Assembly: GCA_009760855.2 (NCBI GenBank)
Contig: WPIO01000028.1
Coordinates: forward strand, 1,736,001-1,800,000
Length of the DNA stretch: 64,000 nucleotides
Origin: Cristatella mucedo
Lineage: Eukaryota > Bryozoa > Phylactolaemata > Cristatellidae
Direction: 5' to 3'
In this document: one piece after another, positions 1 to 11,937 of the stretch
Layout: every line of letters starts with the position of its first letter
Numbering within the stretch: the first letter of the stretch is position 1
Translations under genes and position numbers: made by a program
The notes under the pieces: model-generated
What the model was told of the DNA's origin: nothing
The model's database searches: none
What the model saw: only the letters and a program-made list of their open reading frames with translations

Positions 1-812
1 CAACGTTGTGGCGCCTAGTCGAAATGCCGCCGCGCCTTGCGTAGCGGTAGCAGCCTGATCGCGAGAGCTGAGCTTCGGCGATAGTCTCAGCCGTAGCGGC
101 TTTGAGCGACGGCAGAGACTTAACGACGACGCGCCGCAGATGCGATGTTGCGACTGCTATAAGCGGGCAGACGATCGGCAGCCGGAGTGGCTCAGGACCG
201 GCGCAGACCGGACCGCTCGCTCCTTACCGTTTGCCTTGCCGGTCATGTCTACGGCCGTCGCAGCCTCTGTAGCTCGATCGCGGCGATTTCAGGCGCACGT
301 CAAGCCCAGTGACCAGCGTCGCTCCACGGTCGACCTACCCTTACTTCCATCCGGGGATGGGGAATCCCAGCTCGCCGCTAATTGAGCCCAGTCGCGACGG
401 GTCGGCTGCACCGGTTCTGAGTAGGTCGGGATTGTGCCCCTCCCCACGACAGCGGCCCTAGCCGACGCAATAGTGGGCGGTGCCGAGAGATTTGCTACCC
501 TACTCTCGATCCATACTTGGGCAACCGTGCTTTGGACAGCGACCTAACGGTGCAAGAAAGTGTGGCCGGTTTTAGCTAAAGAGTGGCTGAAAGTGCAGAG
601 CACGAGTTGAGTGCGCCATTGCATAACTTGGCTTACCGCCCTCCCTTTTTTGCTCAGCCTTTGCTGCTGTTGGTAAATACAAATTGTAGGCGGCTTTCTA
701 CATTTCTTTTTCGTTCCACTGAATAGGAAAAGTGAGTCTTTTTTAAATTTCTTTATAACGGCAACGAGTTGGGACGAGACATGCAGCTACAGATGCAAGC
801 AAGAAATGCTAG
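1..812. other. Unassigned GC-rich stretch
   Basis: The first 600 bases are rich in CpG and GC compared with the rest of the window; the last 200 become AT-richer. An 81-codon open frame at 140-385 (+) has no recognisable domain and looks like a chance frame in GC-rich DNA. The stretch lies next to the unclassified repeat at 813-1976 and may be more of that element or its insertion site. I see no gene. Confidence 0.4.
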
Positions 813-1976
<1,164 letters not shown>

Positions 1977-2334
1977 CCGTCTACCGGTAGAGAACCGGGA
2001 GACGAGCGTCTGTGCGGATACAGAATGACACACGTGAATGAGACTGGTAAAGCTAGCTCCTCGAAGCGAGGGCAAACGTGTCGCAGAAGCTGCATCGAAT
2101 GCGTATAGACGATTGCTGAGCACAGCAACGATGAATGCGCGACCTACAACTCACTCCAAGCGTCTACACGCGGCTAACTGCTGTTGGTGAAACCATTGTC
2201 TAATACAAAATAAATATACTGCGCCTACCCACTTAAAATCGAATGCTTATAGGCCCACGAGTAACAAAAGAGAAGCTTCGAGCGACTATTAATTACTACC
2301 ATCGTTGCTAGAAAAGAGCCAGTGCAGATCTCCG
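1977..2334. other. Unassigned, no gene seen
   Basis: Low-complexity-free DNA between repeat X and a LINE relic. No domain-bearing frame, SINE box or LINE tail was found. Confidence 0.4.
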
Positions 2335-2640
2335 AGAAGTGGTGTAACGTGGCAGTAGCAATATCTGTGACAGACAAGCATAGCTGCTGAGTTTTGCACC
2401 TACTTCGTCTTTATTCAATTTGAGAAAGTTCGCTGCCATCCAAGTGCAAATGTCAGCAATGCATTTTGCAAGGGATTTAAGAGGTTTCGGCGAGATAGAA
2501 GGTGCGGAGATAGAAGCACAAGGACAGCCGTGTAATCTTCATACAAGTAAAAGTCTATATTGGCTTAGCGACTAGATCGGCAAAAGAAATAAATTGTAAA
2601 AAGAAGAGGACTAAGTATTAATCCATGAGCTACTTTAAAA
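2335..2640 (-). mobile_element. Decayed LINE reverse-transcriptase fragment
   Basis: The minus strand of 2335-2405 resembles the LINE C-terminal segment that reads NSAARL.C...CHITPLL in better copies. Bases 2410-2600 resemble the reverse-transcriptase stretch also found decayed at 6555-6860 and 35555-35770: shared words include CAATTTGAGAA and ATAAATTGTAAA.. on the plus strand. No open frame survives. Confidence 0.55.
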
Positions 2641-3059
2641 GTTCAGAATAACTGCCACCCGTTGATATTATTTCGATATTTCGTTGAAATAGTGGACGAG
2701 CGAAAGCCGAGAGTACAGCCGAGAGAGCTGTCGAAATTTCGCCCCAAGATATACTAATTCCTTGGAGCGAGAACAAGCGCAAAACGCAGTAGCGCGTTGC
2801 TGATGTCACTACGAGGTTGAGGTGCGGTATATGAGGGCTCCGTCTGCCGTACCGTGCGTACTGGTGTTACTCCGAGTGGGTAGAGCTGACTGACTTTAAA
2901 CAGAGGCACCTTAAATTCCACTTAGTCACATGGCACGGTGGTGATAGTGACGAGCAACATGTACATGCCTAGCAAGCAAATTGGGTACGGAGAACGTGTG
3001 AGTCCCGTAGGGATCATGGACAACGATTCGAGCAGTGTCACACCCACTTAAGGACCTCA
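2641..3059. other. Unassigned, no gene seen
   Basis: Nothing recognisable. A short inverted word (TTTCGATATTTCG... near 2671) is too small to interpret. Confidence 0.4.
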
Positions 3060-3656
3060 GAAGTTCGGACTTAGGTAGAGTCTCTCAGATAGTTCCGTAT
3101 CTCTCGGCAGCATTTGATATAAGTTATTACCAAATTCTGTAACGCCTGTCACATCGCCTATGCATCACAGGAACTGTATGTCGATGGTTTCGGCATCATC
3201 TCAGTGGGATAGAGTAGAAGTCAATGAAAAACGATCAAGTGAGCCTTTGGTGCATAAGATGTCCCAGGGTCCCATTTTAGGTCCACTCCTTTTCACTGTT
3301 CATAATCTCACTCGTCTTTCTGTTAACGCAAAGAACAATATAGACTTCCATTTTTATGCAGACATAATTTATACTGGTGCTTTGATCCTTCCCTGCTTTC
3401 CTGCATCAAAAACTCTCAGCTTTCTTACAGCATACATAACTGGCTTTCGCTCATAGCAAGCAGCAAACGTTCTGACTCTGAAAGAGGACGAAACATCTAA
3501 TTACGGCAAACTAAGTGTTCCTTAAAAACTGGAAAACCTCGCTCTCCCGATGGTCTCTACCAGCATATCTTTGCAGCAAATGTAAAGCGCCTATAAAGAG
3601 ATTGAGTTCTCTGAGGGCGCTTTATCAAGTGCATTATTATTATTATTATTATTATA
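3060..3656 (+). mobile_element. LINE A relic with 3' hairpin tail
   Basis: A decayed reverse-transcriptase segment is still readable: LSAAFD-like at about 3100, MSQGPILGPLLFTVHNL (motif B) and FHFYADIIYTG (motif C, YADD damaged to YADI) near 3260-3380. It ends with the LINE A tail: GCAAATGTAAAGCGCC, a loop with GAGATTGAGTTCTCTGA, GGGCGCTTTATCAAGTGC and then (ATT)n to 3656. Many internal stretches are deleted. Confidence 0.75.
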
Positions 3657-3844
3657 TCTACAATAGACCCCCAGGAATCTCGGTGTTCTCTTCCAAAATG
3701 ACTATTAACAGATGAATACATCAGATCCCCAGTCAATGTTGCCTTTTTCACCAACGCGTCAGTGCAAAATGAGGACTGCTTGGGTTGCTTGAATTAGGAT
3801 AAAACAGCCAAGGTCGCTATTTGTGGGACTTCCTGCATGTTCAA

Positions 3845-4457
3845 TAGTACGCTTACAGTTTGAGCAGAGCAGCTGGTCTTATCTGTCGTAAACGTCTCAA
3901 CAGTCGCAGTGCCCCGCGAGTCTGCTCTGGCTGCCTATCGAGCAGCGTACCGACTAGGATTTTGTCGCTTTTCTATAGGTCTCTCTCTCCCTCTGCCTGC
4001 TCCAGCGGCGGTCAACCTATCTGATCAATTTCCCGTCAGGCTTTTGGCTGCACCACTTGCTCTTTTGGCTGAAGTAAATTAATCATACCTCTAGATAACG
4101 TCAAATGCCCGGGCCTGCTCCATGCAGCCTGCTCAATCCCGTACACGTCGTGACTAGTGGCGAGTCATGTTTTTTTTATAGCGAAGCTGTGGACCTATCT
4201 TTGCCCTGTGTGCTTTGTTTGCCTATGCACGATTGAGTGACTTTTTTTTTTTTATAGCGGATGGTCCTACTAACCAGTCTCCTGTGCTTTTGCATGCTGA
4301 TCTTAGCATGATCGTTTTTGCTTTTCCATGATCGCCTAAGCATTATTCCTTGTTGTTCATTCACTATTGGTTAGTGCTTCACTAGCAGCGAGTTGTAAAG
4401 TGCCTGAGCAGAGATTAAGTTCTCTCAGGGCACTATGCAAGAGGCTTATTATTAACA
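3845..4457 (+). mobile_element. LINE A relic with tail
   Basis: Bases 3850-4010 match the LINE segment [28 protein letters not shown] in decayed form. The segment ends at 4391-4457 with GTAAAGTGCCTGAGCAGAGATTAAG, TTCTCTCAGGGCAC and ATTATTA. Two A/T runs (4171, 4243) interrupt it. No coding capacity remains. Confidence 0.6.
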
Positions 4458-4959
4458 TAATAAAAGTTTAACTGGTTAGCCAATGCTCGGTCCACTGTCT
4501 TTTTTAGAAATAGCTATAGGGAGATGAGCAGAAGTAGCTCAAGTTCTTCTGGTCTAGCGTTGACTTATATTACTTCTTAATTAGCCGCTAATCGAAGGCA
4601 TTTCATGATGATAGTGACAAAGCACGAGGCTAAGGGCATATTTAGGATGTTAGCTATGCAGGGCAGCAGCAAATCTACTCATCTCGGAAAGAGGACAGAC
4701 AGTAGGTATGGGGTATAGACGGCTGGCAGTCTTCTTTCATTGGCAGATGAACTTCCGAGATGAGGTTACTATTGGCAGCCTTTAAAGTGGACGTTGTGGT
4801 AATGCGAGGACTGATGGGTGGAGAGTACAGTTATACAGTTCGTTGGGGATGGACTGCCTGATCTCACGCATCTTGTCGACAAAAAACTAGAACAACGATC
4901 TGCTAGATCACCGCAAGAATTGCTATGTAAGGTGCTACCTGAGAGCGATTAAGATGGTC
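4458..4959. other. Unassigned, probably old LINE debris
   Basis: Isolated words look like LINE B (for example GGTCTAGCGTTGACTTATATTACTTCTTAATTAG around 4550), but the match is too weak to define an element. Confidence 0.3.
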
Positions 4960-5600
4960 AACATCAGCATTTTTTTATCTTAAAAAGCTGCAATGGCTCC
5001 CGGTTGACCAGCCAATGAAGAGTAAAATATTTCTCTGACTCACAAGGCCTGCCATGAATGGATTTGATACTCTGCTATCTGAACTGTTGCACCAGTTTAA
5101 TAATAATAATAATGCACTTGATAAAGCGCCCTCAGAGAACTCAATCTCTTTCTAGGCGCTTTACATTTGCTGCAAAGGGAAATGCAATTGAATGGTGAGT
5201 AATATCATGCTTGATAAACAACATGAAGAACATGGTTAGGGGTGACATGCACAAGGTCAGCATGCAAATGTGGTTAGTGGTAGCATGCAGTTTCAGCCAG
5301 CTCGTGCCCTCTGATCCTAAGGAAAAATTAGCGATACTGTCTTATTCTTTTACTTTACAATGGTTGGCAACATGCTTTTGCTCTGAGGGTTCTTCGATAG
5401 ATCCTAGAACTTCCACAATTCTTACCAAACAATATCTCTTCTGCTGCCGACTCTGGCAGATCCCCGAAGCGATCTCACACTGCTAAATCCAAGCTACTCA
5501 CATACTCGATTTCACTCTCCCTGTTGACTGAGAAAGTCTGTTGGCAGGCTGCCTAGGCTTGGAGTGAGCTACAGAAAACGTTACAACGAAACACCACTTA
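4960..5600 (+). mobile_element. LINE B 3' part, interrupted by LINE A
   Basis: Bases 4975-5098 read as the decayed LINE B segment (L)[16 protein letters not shown]...LTHKA, ending at the codons for HQF. The element resumes at 5288 with cagtttCAGCC..CGTGCCCTCTG (QP.RALRS) and continues through LCSEGSSIDPRTSTILTKQ-like remnants ([15 protein letters not shown] in good copies) to the 3' end near 5600, where CTTTGTGGAGTTGCA matches the LINE B terminus. A LINE A fragment at 5099-5287 splits it. Confidence 0.75.
5099..5287 (-). mobile_element. LINE A 3' fragment nested in LINE B
   Basis: Read on the minus strand, this is the last ~190 bp of LINE A: GTCACCCCTAACCATG, the AATTGCATTTCCCTTTGCAGCAAATGTAAAG region, the hairpin and a short (ATT)n. 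It is flanked by CAGTTT on both sides (5093-5098 and 5288-5293), a six-base target-site duplication. This shows insertion of a 5'-truncated copy by target-primed reverse transcription into a pre-existing LINE B. Confidence 0.85.
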
Positions 5601-5785
5601 GTCTTTGTGGAGTTGCACATACACAATTTTCAAAATATAAATTTAGCCAGCATCTGCCTGAGCAAAGCCTAAAGTTGTACTAATTCGTGATCAAGGCCTG
5701 TGGGCCATTAGGCATATAGCCACGGCACAAGTCATATCATATCTTACACGACTCGGCTGGGAATCACACACGGCATTAATAATAT

Positions 5786-5935
5786 TATTATTAATAATAA
5801 TACCACTGGCATTTTTAAGAACGCCCACAGAGAAGGAAATCTCTTTCTAAGCACTTTAAATATTCGGCAAAGCAAGCATATCAATTGACATGCAGTGTCA
5901 ACAAGCATAAGCTCGCCAATGACAATTTATACGGA
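5786..5935 (-). mobile_element. LINE A tail relic
   Basis: On the minus strand, CTTTAAAGTGCTTAGAAAGAGATTTCCTTCTCTG.GGGCG followed by AT-rich (ATT)n is a decayed LINE A hairpin tail; upstream bases resemble its 3' UTR (ATCAAGCATG-like). No coding sequence is present. Confidence 0.65.
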
Positions 5936-6219
5936 TCCAGCTAATGCTGGGAGCTTCATTTTAAATATCAAGACGGATGTCGTGACGTCAGTAGAGAGTG
6001 ACTTCCATGCCTTTGTATCAATGTACTAAGTGCATGTTCTACGAAGGATTTGATGCTGCTTAGAGGCAAAGCTTACATATTTGAGTCAGAGATGTTAATT
6101 CGATGGCTAGCCTTATTTGAAGTAGGCCCTGTACTTGGGATAGGTAGGCTGGAGAATGAAAAAAGAAAACTAAAGAGTGGTGACAAAACCTTTAAGTCGA
6201 CACGGTGCTTGACAGGGAT

Positions 6220-6860
6220 TCAGTGAGAAGTGGTGTAATAAGGCAATTGTTACGTTCTCGACATACAGGCATAGCTGCAGAGTTCTGCACTAAATTTAAC
6301 TGTCTTACTGCATAGGCCACAAGACCAGAAAGTGGTGAGCTACAGAAATCGAAACTAGACGTCACAATGCAAAAAATCAGATTGGATCTGGTATTCCTAC
6401 TTCAGCAGGCCCAAACTTTTGCAATGCAACATATCTGTAAGTAGGGACTTGTGCTGATTTAGTCGTCTACCAAAAAGGTCACTTTGGAACAGAATGCCGA
6501 GATTTTGTGATGTTCCTACAGGAGATTTGCTGGCTAAGCACATTTTGAAGATTAAGCTTCCAATTGCTGTGTAGCACTAGGTTTGCCTATTACTAGCAAG
6601 TGTTTATCATCATTAAATTTGAGAACGTTTGTTAACATCCAAATGCGAATGTCGGCAATACATGTTGCAAGAAAGTTAATGGAATTATGACACACTGGAA
6701 GGTAAAGAGCGATCAAAGCACATCTACAACTGTGTATCATCTGCGTATAAATGATGAAAGCTTAGGTTAGGCTTGGCGTTTACATCGGCATGAGGGTGTA
6801 CATAAATTGTGAATATAAGTGGCTAGTACTTGGTGATCTAAAGTATCAAACGCTGCTAAA
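6220..6860 (-). mobile_element. Decayed LINE reverse-transcriptase fragment
   Basis: The frame at 6552-6740 (−) still reads FLATCIADIRIWM...KFNDDKHLLVIGKPS, which matches LAACIDDIRTWMAANFL.LNDDKT.LLV.GKPS of LINE A: palm motif C/D surroundings of the reverse transcriptase. Bases 6228-6300 match the C-terminal HITPLL region. Frameshifts and deletions elsewhere show that it is dead. Confidence 0.7.
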
Positions 6861-7469
6861 GGATCCTGCAAAATAGGCACATATACTCTACCTATATGTG
6901 CTTACATGAGAAAGTTGTTATAAACTTACAGCTGTCCTGACTCAAAATAACCTCTAAAAATCTGAGTGGGACTTACTTCCTGAGTTTAAAGGTGAGGTTC
7001 TCTAAGACATAAACAAAATTGTGCTTGGTCAAAAGGATATTTTTATTTAAAACTAGATTCTGAAGTTCTCTAGGGCAAAGGATAATGCATCAACAAGGAT
7101 ACGAAACCCGGACAACTCGAGGTGTCAAGAGCAGGCAACACAGCAGGGTGCCGTGTGATCGAATGAACCAGTACCAAGCTGAAGATTGAGGCAGGAACTA
7201 TAAGGCACCCGTCATTCAATCAGGGTGTGCTGCCCTACCCTATCCTTGCCCAACACCAACGTTGAGAACCATTTCCAGGTACTACAAAAAGAGAAGTCAC
7301 AACCATGTGCAAACAGGCAAATAGAAATACTTTCCATCCAGTCCAGTGTAAAATCCTTCAGCAAGAGAAAATTATATCATAGAGGCAGCAGCCATAAGCA
7401 TCAGTACGAGGAGTAGCATACTCCAACTATAGCTGAACAACCCACCGGCCATGTATATGAACAGCTAAA
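6861..7469. other. Unassigned, no gene seen
   Basis: No recognisable domain, tail or SINE head. A 63-codon frame at 7225-7416 lacks any recognisable feature. Confidence 0.4.
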
Positions 7470-7903
7470 TACCGTTTTTTTAACGCGTATAAGCCCCCCA
7501 ATGTATGGGCTCCCCAAATTTTTGAACCAATTTGTTGGTTAAAATATTTGTATTCAATAACTGAATGAGCTGAATAAGATCAAGACTCACAATAATCAAT
7601 CAAGTCACTATCACTATCCTACCATCACCATCCTCTTCGTTCATATCACAGGCTTGAAATTTGGTAGATACTATGTTATCATCATTGTCACCACTCTCTT
7701 AATAGACTTTGTCATCTCTGGTCCATCCATTGCATTTGATATGCCATATATGCATTCAAATACCGTACATGTATACATAGCAGGTCTGGTGCTTAGTTCA
7801 ATATTAAAGCAAAACAAGTAAGCTCCCATGTATAACCCCTTCTCCATTATCTGACTCCAAATATTGAGGAAAAGGGGGAGCTTATACATGGTTAAATATG
7901 GTA
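7470..7903. mobile_element. Candidate MITE with ~30-bp terminal inverted repeats
   Basis: The left end reads TACCGTTTTTTTAACGCG then TATAAGCCCCCC. The right end, reverse-complemented from 7903, reads TACCATATTTAACCATG then TATAAGCTCCCCC. The ends pair over about 30 bases, enclosing 434 bp with no coding frame. A second internal pair (AGCTCCCATGTATAACC near 7820) repeats part of the terminus. I could not identify a clear target-site duplication, so the superfamily is unknown. Confidence 0.6.
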
Positions 7904-9773
7904 CTCCAAAGAGAAATCGTCACAAAAGATAGACAGAGAATGTATGTCATTCTATCATCGAGAATCAAACATATGGCCTCCGAAACCAGATGTGGTAGTC
8001 ATACTGCAGGTGGCTTAAGCATCTTCCGAATCATTTCCTTAGATAATAAAATGCAAAAACGCTTGGCATAACCAGCATAACCATAAGACATTGTAGAAAA
8101 GTACAAACGTGCAGACCAAAGAGGCAGCAACGGCAAGAAGGAATCCTTAAACGACCTAGTAAATCAGCCCGGTTTCTAAAAATATTTCTATGAAATTGCA
8201 TCGCATGCAAAAAAATAATACTGTAAGCTCATCGGGTGACAATTCCTAAAAAAGCAGGATTTAGGGCGATTGCACGTGCGCTCACTCGTTGGAGATGCTT
8301 AAAAACAACATGACATGCCGTTATGATGCCTTGGGGTCGATACAATACATATCTCCTGTGAATATGACCTAAATGATGGCACTTCCTCGTCGGATGACTG
8401 GTTGTGGTTTTGTCAGTATTGGTTAGCATGACACAGTTGCTTAGACAGCATCACTTAGCTTTATGAGCTTCAAGTCAGTCACAAAGGCTAATTTTCACAC
8501 TCGTATTTGCTAGCCATGCGACCAGGCTCAACTAAAGACTGCTGTATGTAATGGGACAACATATAGTAGGGACAGTTCACATCAAGCCTTTGGCTAATGC
8601 ATCGCTCAGAGGTTATCAAGCAGTACCAATACACACCATGTGAAACATGAAAATCAAAAGCATAATAGAGCCTGGAAGGCAATTCACACAGCACTTCCTT
8701 GGATACATCAAGAGCAGCAAGCAGCTTGCTCTGCGGTTCCCACCAATACCGTTACAACGACGTCACTCTCAATAAAGGTCCATAGATATGGGATGTTAAT
8801 GCTGATGCATGCAATTTTTTAACAAGCTTTTGGCTTGCTTGTGGGTCATTTCCTAGCATTGAATGAGTGAGCACTACTTGTAGAAGCCACGATGTCCAGG
8901 TGAACGGTGTCCTGTTGTTTTATATGGTGCACTAAAAACCTAAGCAGCATTTGATGCGCACTCGGTAGTCGATAGCTTTCCTAGCCAAAAGCCGGGAGAA
9001 ATTTGGTGGGCAGATGAGGATGTAAGCAGCATAGCAGTAGCATTGCAGGGTGATTGAAAAGAACTTAACAAATTTGGAAACAGAAAAAATAGCATCGCTG
9101 CACATTAATTGTATAAGTGGTTCCACACCCTAGATTCTGTAGAAAAAAAGTTGGTTCCCTAAGATCATTAAACAACAGAAAGGGTCAGCTAACTCATTGT
9201 GGTGGGTGCTACCAGCAGGTTGGAATTATTGTGGCCATTCAGCTAGCACGAGCTGTGGAAAGGTGGACTTTTTAGGTGAGACTAACAACTTTTTAATGGC
9301 ACGATGTTCGTCCAAAACTCACAGCAGATCCTTGAGTTAAGCAAGTGGAGGAGCACTGGCCAGCCGGCCACATACCCTGTATACTAACTCAAGTTTTACA
9401 GAGAGGATTTTGGAAGCCCGGCTAGAACAGATTCATAGAAGCTCAAGAACACAAGGGTTACATCGGTCTCCGGTGAGCCGTCCAATAATTATAGAGGTGC
9501 CACTATCCAGGCGGTCTTTTGAATATATTTTCTGAAAGACAGGTGATACTTTAATAGGGCATCCAGGCAGTTAGCACTAATTAAACGATGGTCTAATGCA
9601 CCTCGGTATTACAGCACCAAGTTCCTTGATTCTGGCTACATGTTTAACATTGACTATGAGCGGTCCGTTTTACCACCATTTAGTAAGGGTAATTAGCGAA
9701 TGTCAAGAACCTAACAAATGTAAAATCCGACTTCAGTTTATCAACCGTAGCTGCCACCATCTCTAAGGCTTTG
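7904..9773. other. Long stretch without recognised features
   Basis: Several short chance frames (60-72 codons) are present on both strands, none with a domain, signal or homology I can name. No LINE tail, SINE box or microsatellite of note was seen. It may be old repeat decayed beyond recognition or unique intergenic DNA. Confidence 0.4.
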
Positions 9774-9990
9774 AATAATAAGTAATAATAATAAAACATT
9801 TGTATATCACCCTCAGAGAACTTAATCTCTTTTTAGGCACTTTACAGATGAGTACTGCTGCATGAACTTTCCATTTTGTGCTATCCAATATAAAGACGAA
9901 TATGCATAAAGAAGGACTCGTCACTTTTGACCACTCCAGCCATATAAGAGGCCATCTGTTAACCTTCATTTATACAGGCATCAGTCCAGC
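9774..9990 (-). mobile_element. LINE A tail relic
   Basis: On the minus strand, TGTAAAGTGCCTAAAAAGAGATTAAG, TTCTCTGAGGGTGATATACAAATG and an AT-rich (ATT)n run form the LINE A hairpin tail; the 140 bp before it are decayed. Confidence 0.7.
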
Positions 9991-10531
9991 CAGATCAGTA
10001 GATAAGATTGAATAGATTACAATGCAACTGCAGTCCCTAACACTTAAACCAAGCGAGTTCTTGCATACTAATACGATCGATGAGCTCTATAGAAAGCACT
10101 GTAAATTTAATGCAATTCAACCAAAAAGTCCAATACGATCGGTTTTCATATTTCAAACTAACTATTATTGATCATGTTGGAAACGATGCACATTTGAGGC
10201 TCGTCTAAACCAAGTCCCTAAAACACCAGTAGACAAAAGCATACCGACTTCGAGCTCCAAACTGACTTTTCACAAATAATGGAAATCACCCAAGTTGAAC
10301 CCTGAACATGTCCCGTATGGCTTTAGGCTCACAAATTATCTTTGCTTATTGCTAAAACAGGCCTCGTCCACGGGCACAGTCATCATATATTTCAGCCCCA
10401 ATTATTATGGGTTACGACTTTGACTCGTGTAACAGGACAATGGGTTAGAAGAAGCAGGTATGATTTAGTTCATGACCACTGCTTTTACGATGACATCGGA
10501 GAAAAATGGAATTCGGACAGTTAGCAGAAAA

Positions 10532-10665
10532 AGATTAGCTGATTTAACAGCTTCATTTATATAGCAGCAGAACCGATTTAATGGCTATCACCACCACTTT
10601 CAGTGGGCAATAAAGGATCCCCCATTACAGGACTCAAACCCCTGACCCAAGTCTTGAAGAGCAAA
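10532..10665 (-). mobile_element. SINE1 fragment
   Basis: On the minus strand, GGGTTTGAGTCC (B box) is followed by GATCCTTTATTGCCCACTGAAAGTGGTGGTGATAGCC, a TATATAAATGAAG-like segment and CTGTTAAATCAGCTAATC. This is the body and 3' end of the tRNA-derived SINE1 found intact at 17622-17795. The tRNA A-box end is missing. Confidence 0.75.
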
Positions 10666-11039
10666 AACCCAGGAGTATCTAGCCCCAACAGCATTTTATT
10701 GAAAATGCACTCGTCAGTTTAACATGCTTAGATTGCATCGCATTAGAGACAACCCGATGGCAACTAGAAAGGCCCAAGGCTCGACCGACTTCGACTTAAC
10801 TGGGCTTCATGTGACTTCACATGGGGCATAGCGATAAATATATACCAAAACTGAGATGTTTTTTTTTTATTTCCTTATGATTTCCTTTTCCTCTGACTTT
10901 AGCTAGTGTCTTTAAATATCAAGCACACGATTGCGATGGCAATGGCAGCAACAGCAAGATACCAGTATATCTTGATGGGATGCCAGATGTTGACTTATAT
11001 TCAAAATTATAGCATGCAGTGACTGCAGCCACGTACACA
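10666..11039. other. Unassigned; short hydrophobic frame on minus strand
   Basis: Apart from a T run at 10860, nothing is recognised. The minus strand at about 10904-10990 encodes a 28-residue frame ending in a hydrophobic run (IYWYLAVAAIAIAIVCLIF), discussed under findings; there is no other support for a gene. Confidence 0.3.
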
Positions 11040-11186
11040 CGTAATAAGTTTTTAATAAGCACATCATTTGGTGGGTCTTTGTGATTCGTCCTTCATTGCT
11101 AGCACCGGCTTACACTATGCCTGCTGCTTGCGGATGTTACCACCAAACATTTGGTCACGCTTTCTATGCAGCATCTGTAAAGTACC

Positions 11187-11270
<84 letters not shown>

Positions 11271-11345
11271 CATTTTTCCGAGGGCACAGAACAAATATAT
11301 TATTACTACTACTAATGATATTTAATATTGTTAATGTATTATGTT
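11040..11345 (+). mobile_element. LINE A 3' end with (GA)n-expanded tail
   Basis: Bases 11060-11190 match 15450-15585 (GGTGGGTCTTTGTGATTCGTCCTTC, CACCAAACATTTGGT, GCATCTGTAAAG), the 3' UTR of a LINE A subfamily. The tail reads GTAAAGTACCTAGAGAGAG and then runs into about 40 GA repeats (11187-11268) before resuming with GATTCATTTTTCCGAGGGCAC and an ATT/ACT-rich end. Confidence 0.85.
11187..11268. repeat. (GA)n microsatellite inside LINE tail
   Basis: An uninterrupted GA dinucleotide array arose exactly where other LINE A tails carry CTAGAGAGAGATT. The Arg-Glu frames crossing it are artefacts. Confidence 0.95.
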
Positions 11346-11876
11346 AATATTTAATAATATTAACAGTGTTTTACTTCACCGTTACTAGAACCATAGAGGA
11401 GACAGTTGTGAACATGTTGTCTAGATCAGACGTGTGCAAGGAATAGGAAATTAATCAGAAAATTCTTTGTTACAGGTGGCATACTTTAAGCCTCGAGTCT
11501 CTTGTATGTTGGCTTCGGAGCTGGCTGTGATGCTGCGAGCAGATAATAATAAAAACCCAGCACCTAGCATCCACAATGCCACACCATAATGCACACAATC
11601 TTGCTAAGACAGAAAGACTTTCCCTGCAATGGCCAATTATAGAAAAACATAAATTTGTAATCACTCTTGTAAACACAGAGGAGTCAGTCGCACGTCCTGA
11701 ATATGTTTACAACTGTCGAGTCCTTTGAGCCCTTTAACACTATACACACTCGACTGCAAGTTATACACATATCCCAACAGCCTGTATCCTAAGTTATTGC
11801 CAAATTTCAGGACGAGCTACATTCAGCTACCATCAATTCACGTACTGCACCTATTCTGGACTTGATGCTGAGTGGT
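11346..11876. other. Unassigned, no gene seen
   Basis: No recognisable domain or repeat. A 68-codon minus-strand frame at 11470-11676 has no known motif. The missing terminal exon of the peflin gene could lie anywhere in this AT-rich region. Confidence 0.3.
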
Positions 11877-11937
11877 TAATAATAATGCACTTGATAAAGC
11901 GCCCTCAGAGAACTCAATCTCTTTCTAGGCGCTTCAG
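11877..11937 (-). mobile_element. Isolated LINE A tail
   Basis: The minus strand gives AAGCGCCTAGAAAGAGATTGAG, TTCTCTGAGGGCGCTTTATC, AAGTGC and ATTATTA. Only the hairpin and ATT tail are present, a very short 5'-truncated insertion. Both stem arms are intact. Confidence 0.85.

Noticed and set aside
5098-5108. Short triplet arrays (AAT/ATT) as CRISPR-like or regulatory repeats
   Set aside because: All such arrays inspected adjoin a LINE A hairpin and are its simple-sequence tail.
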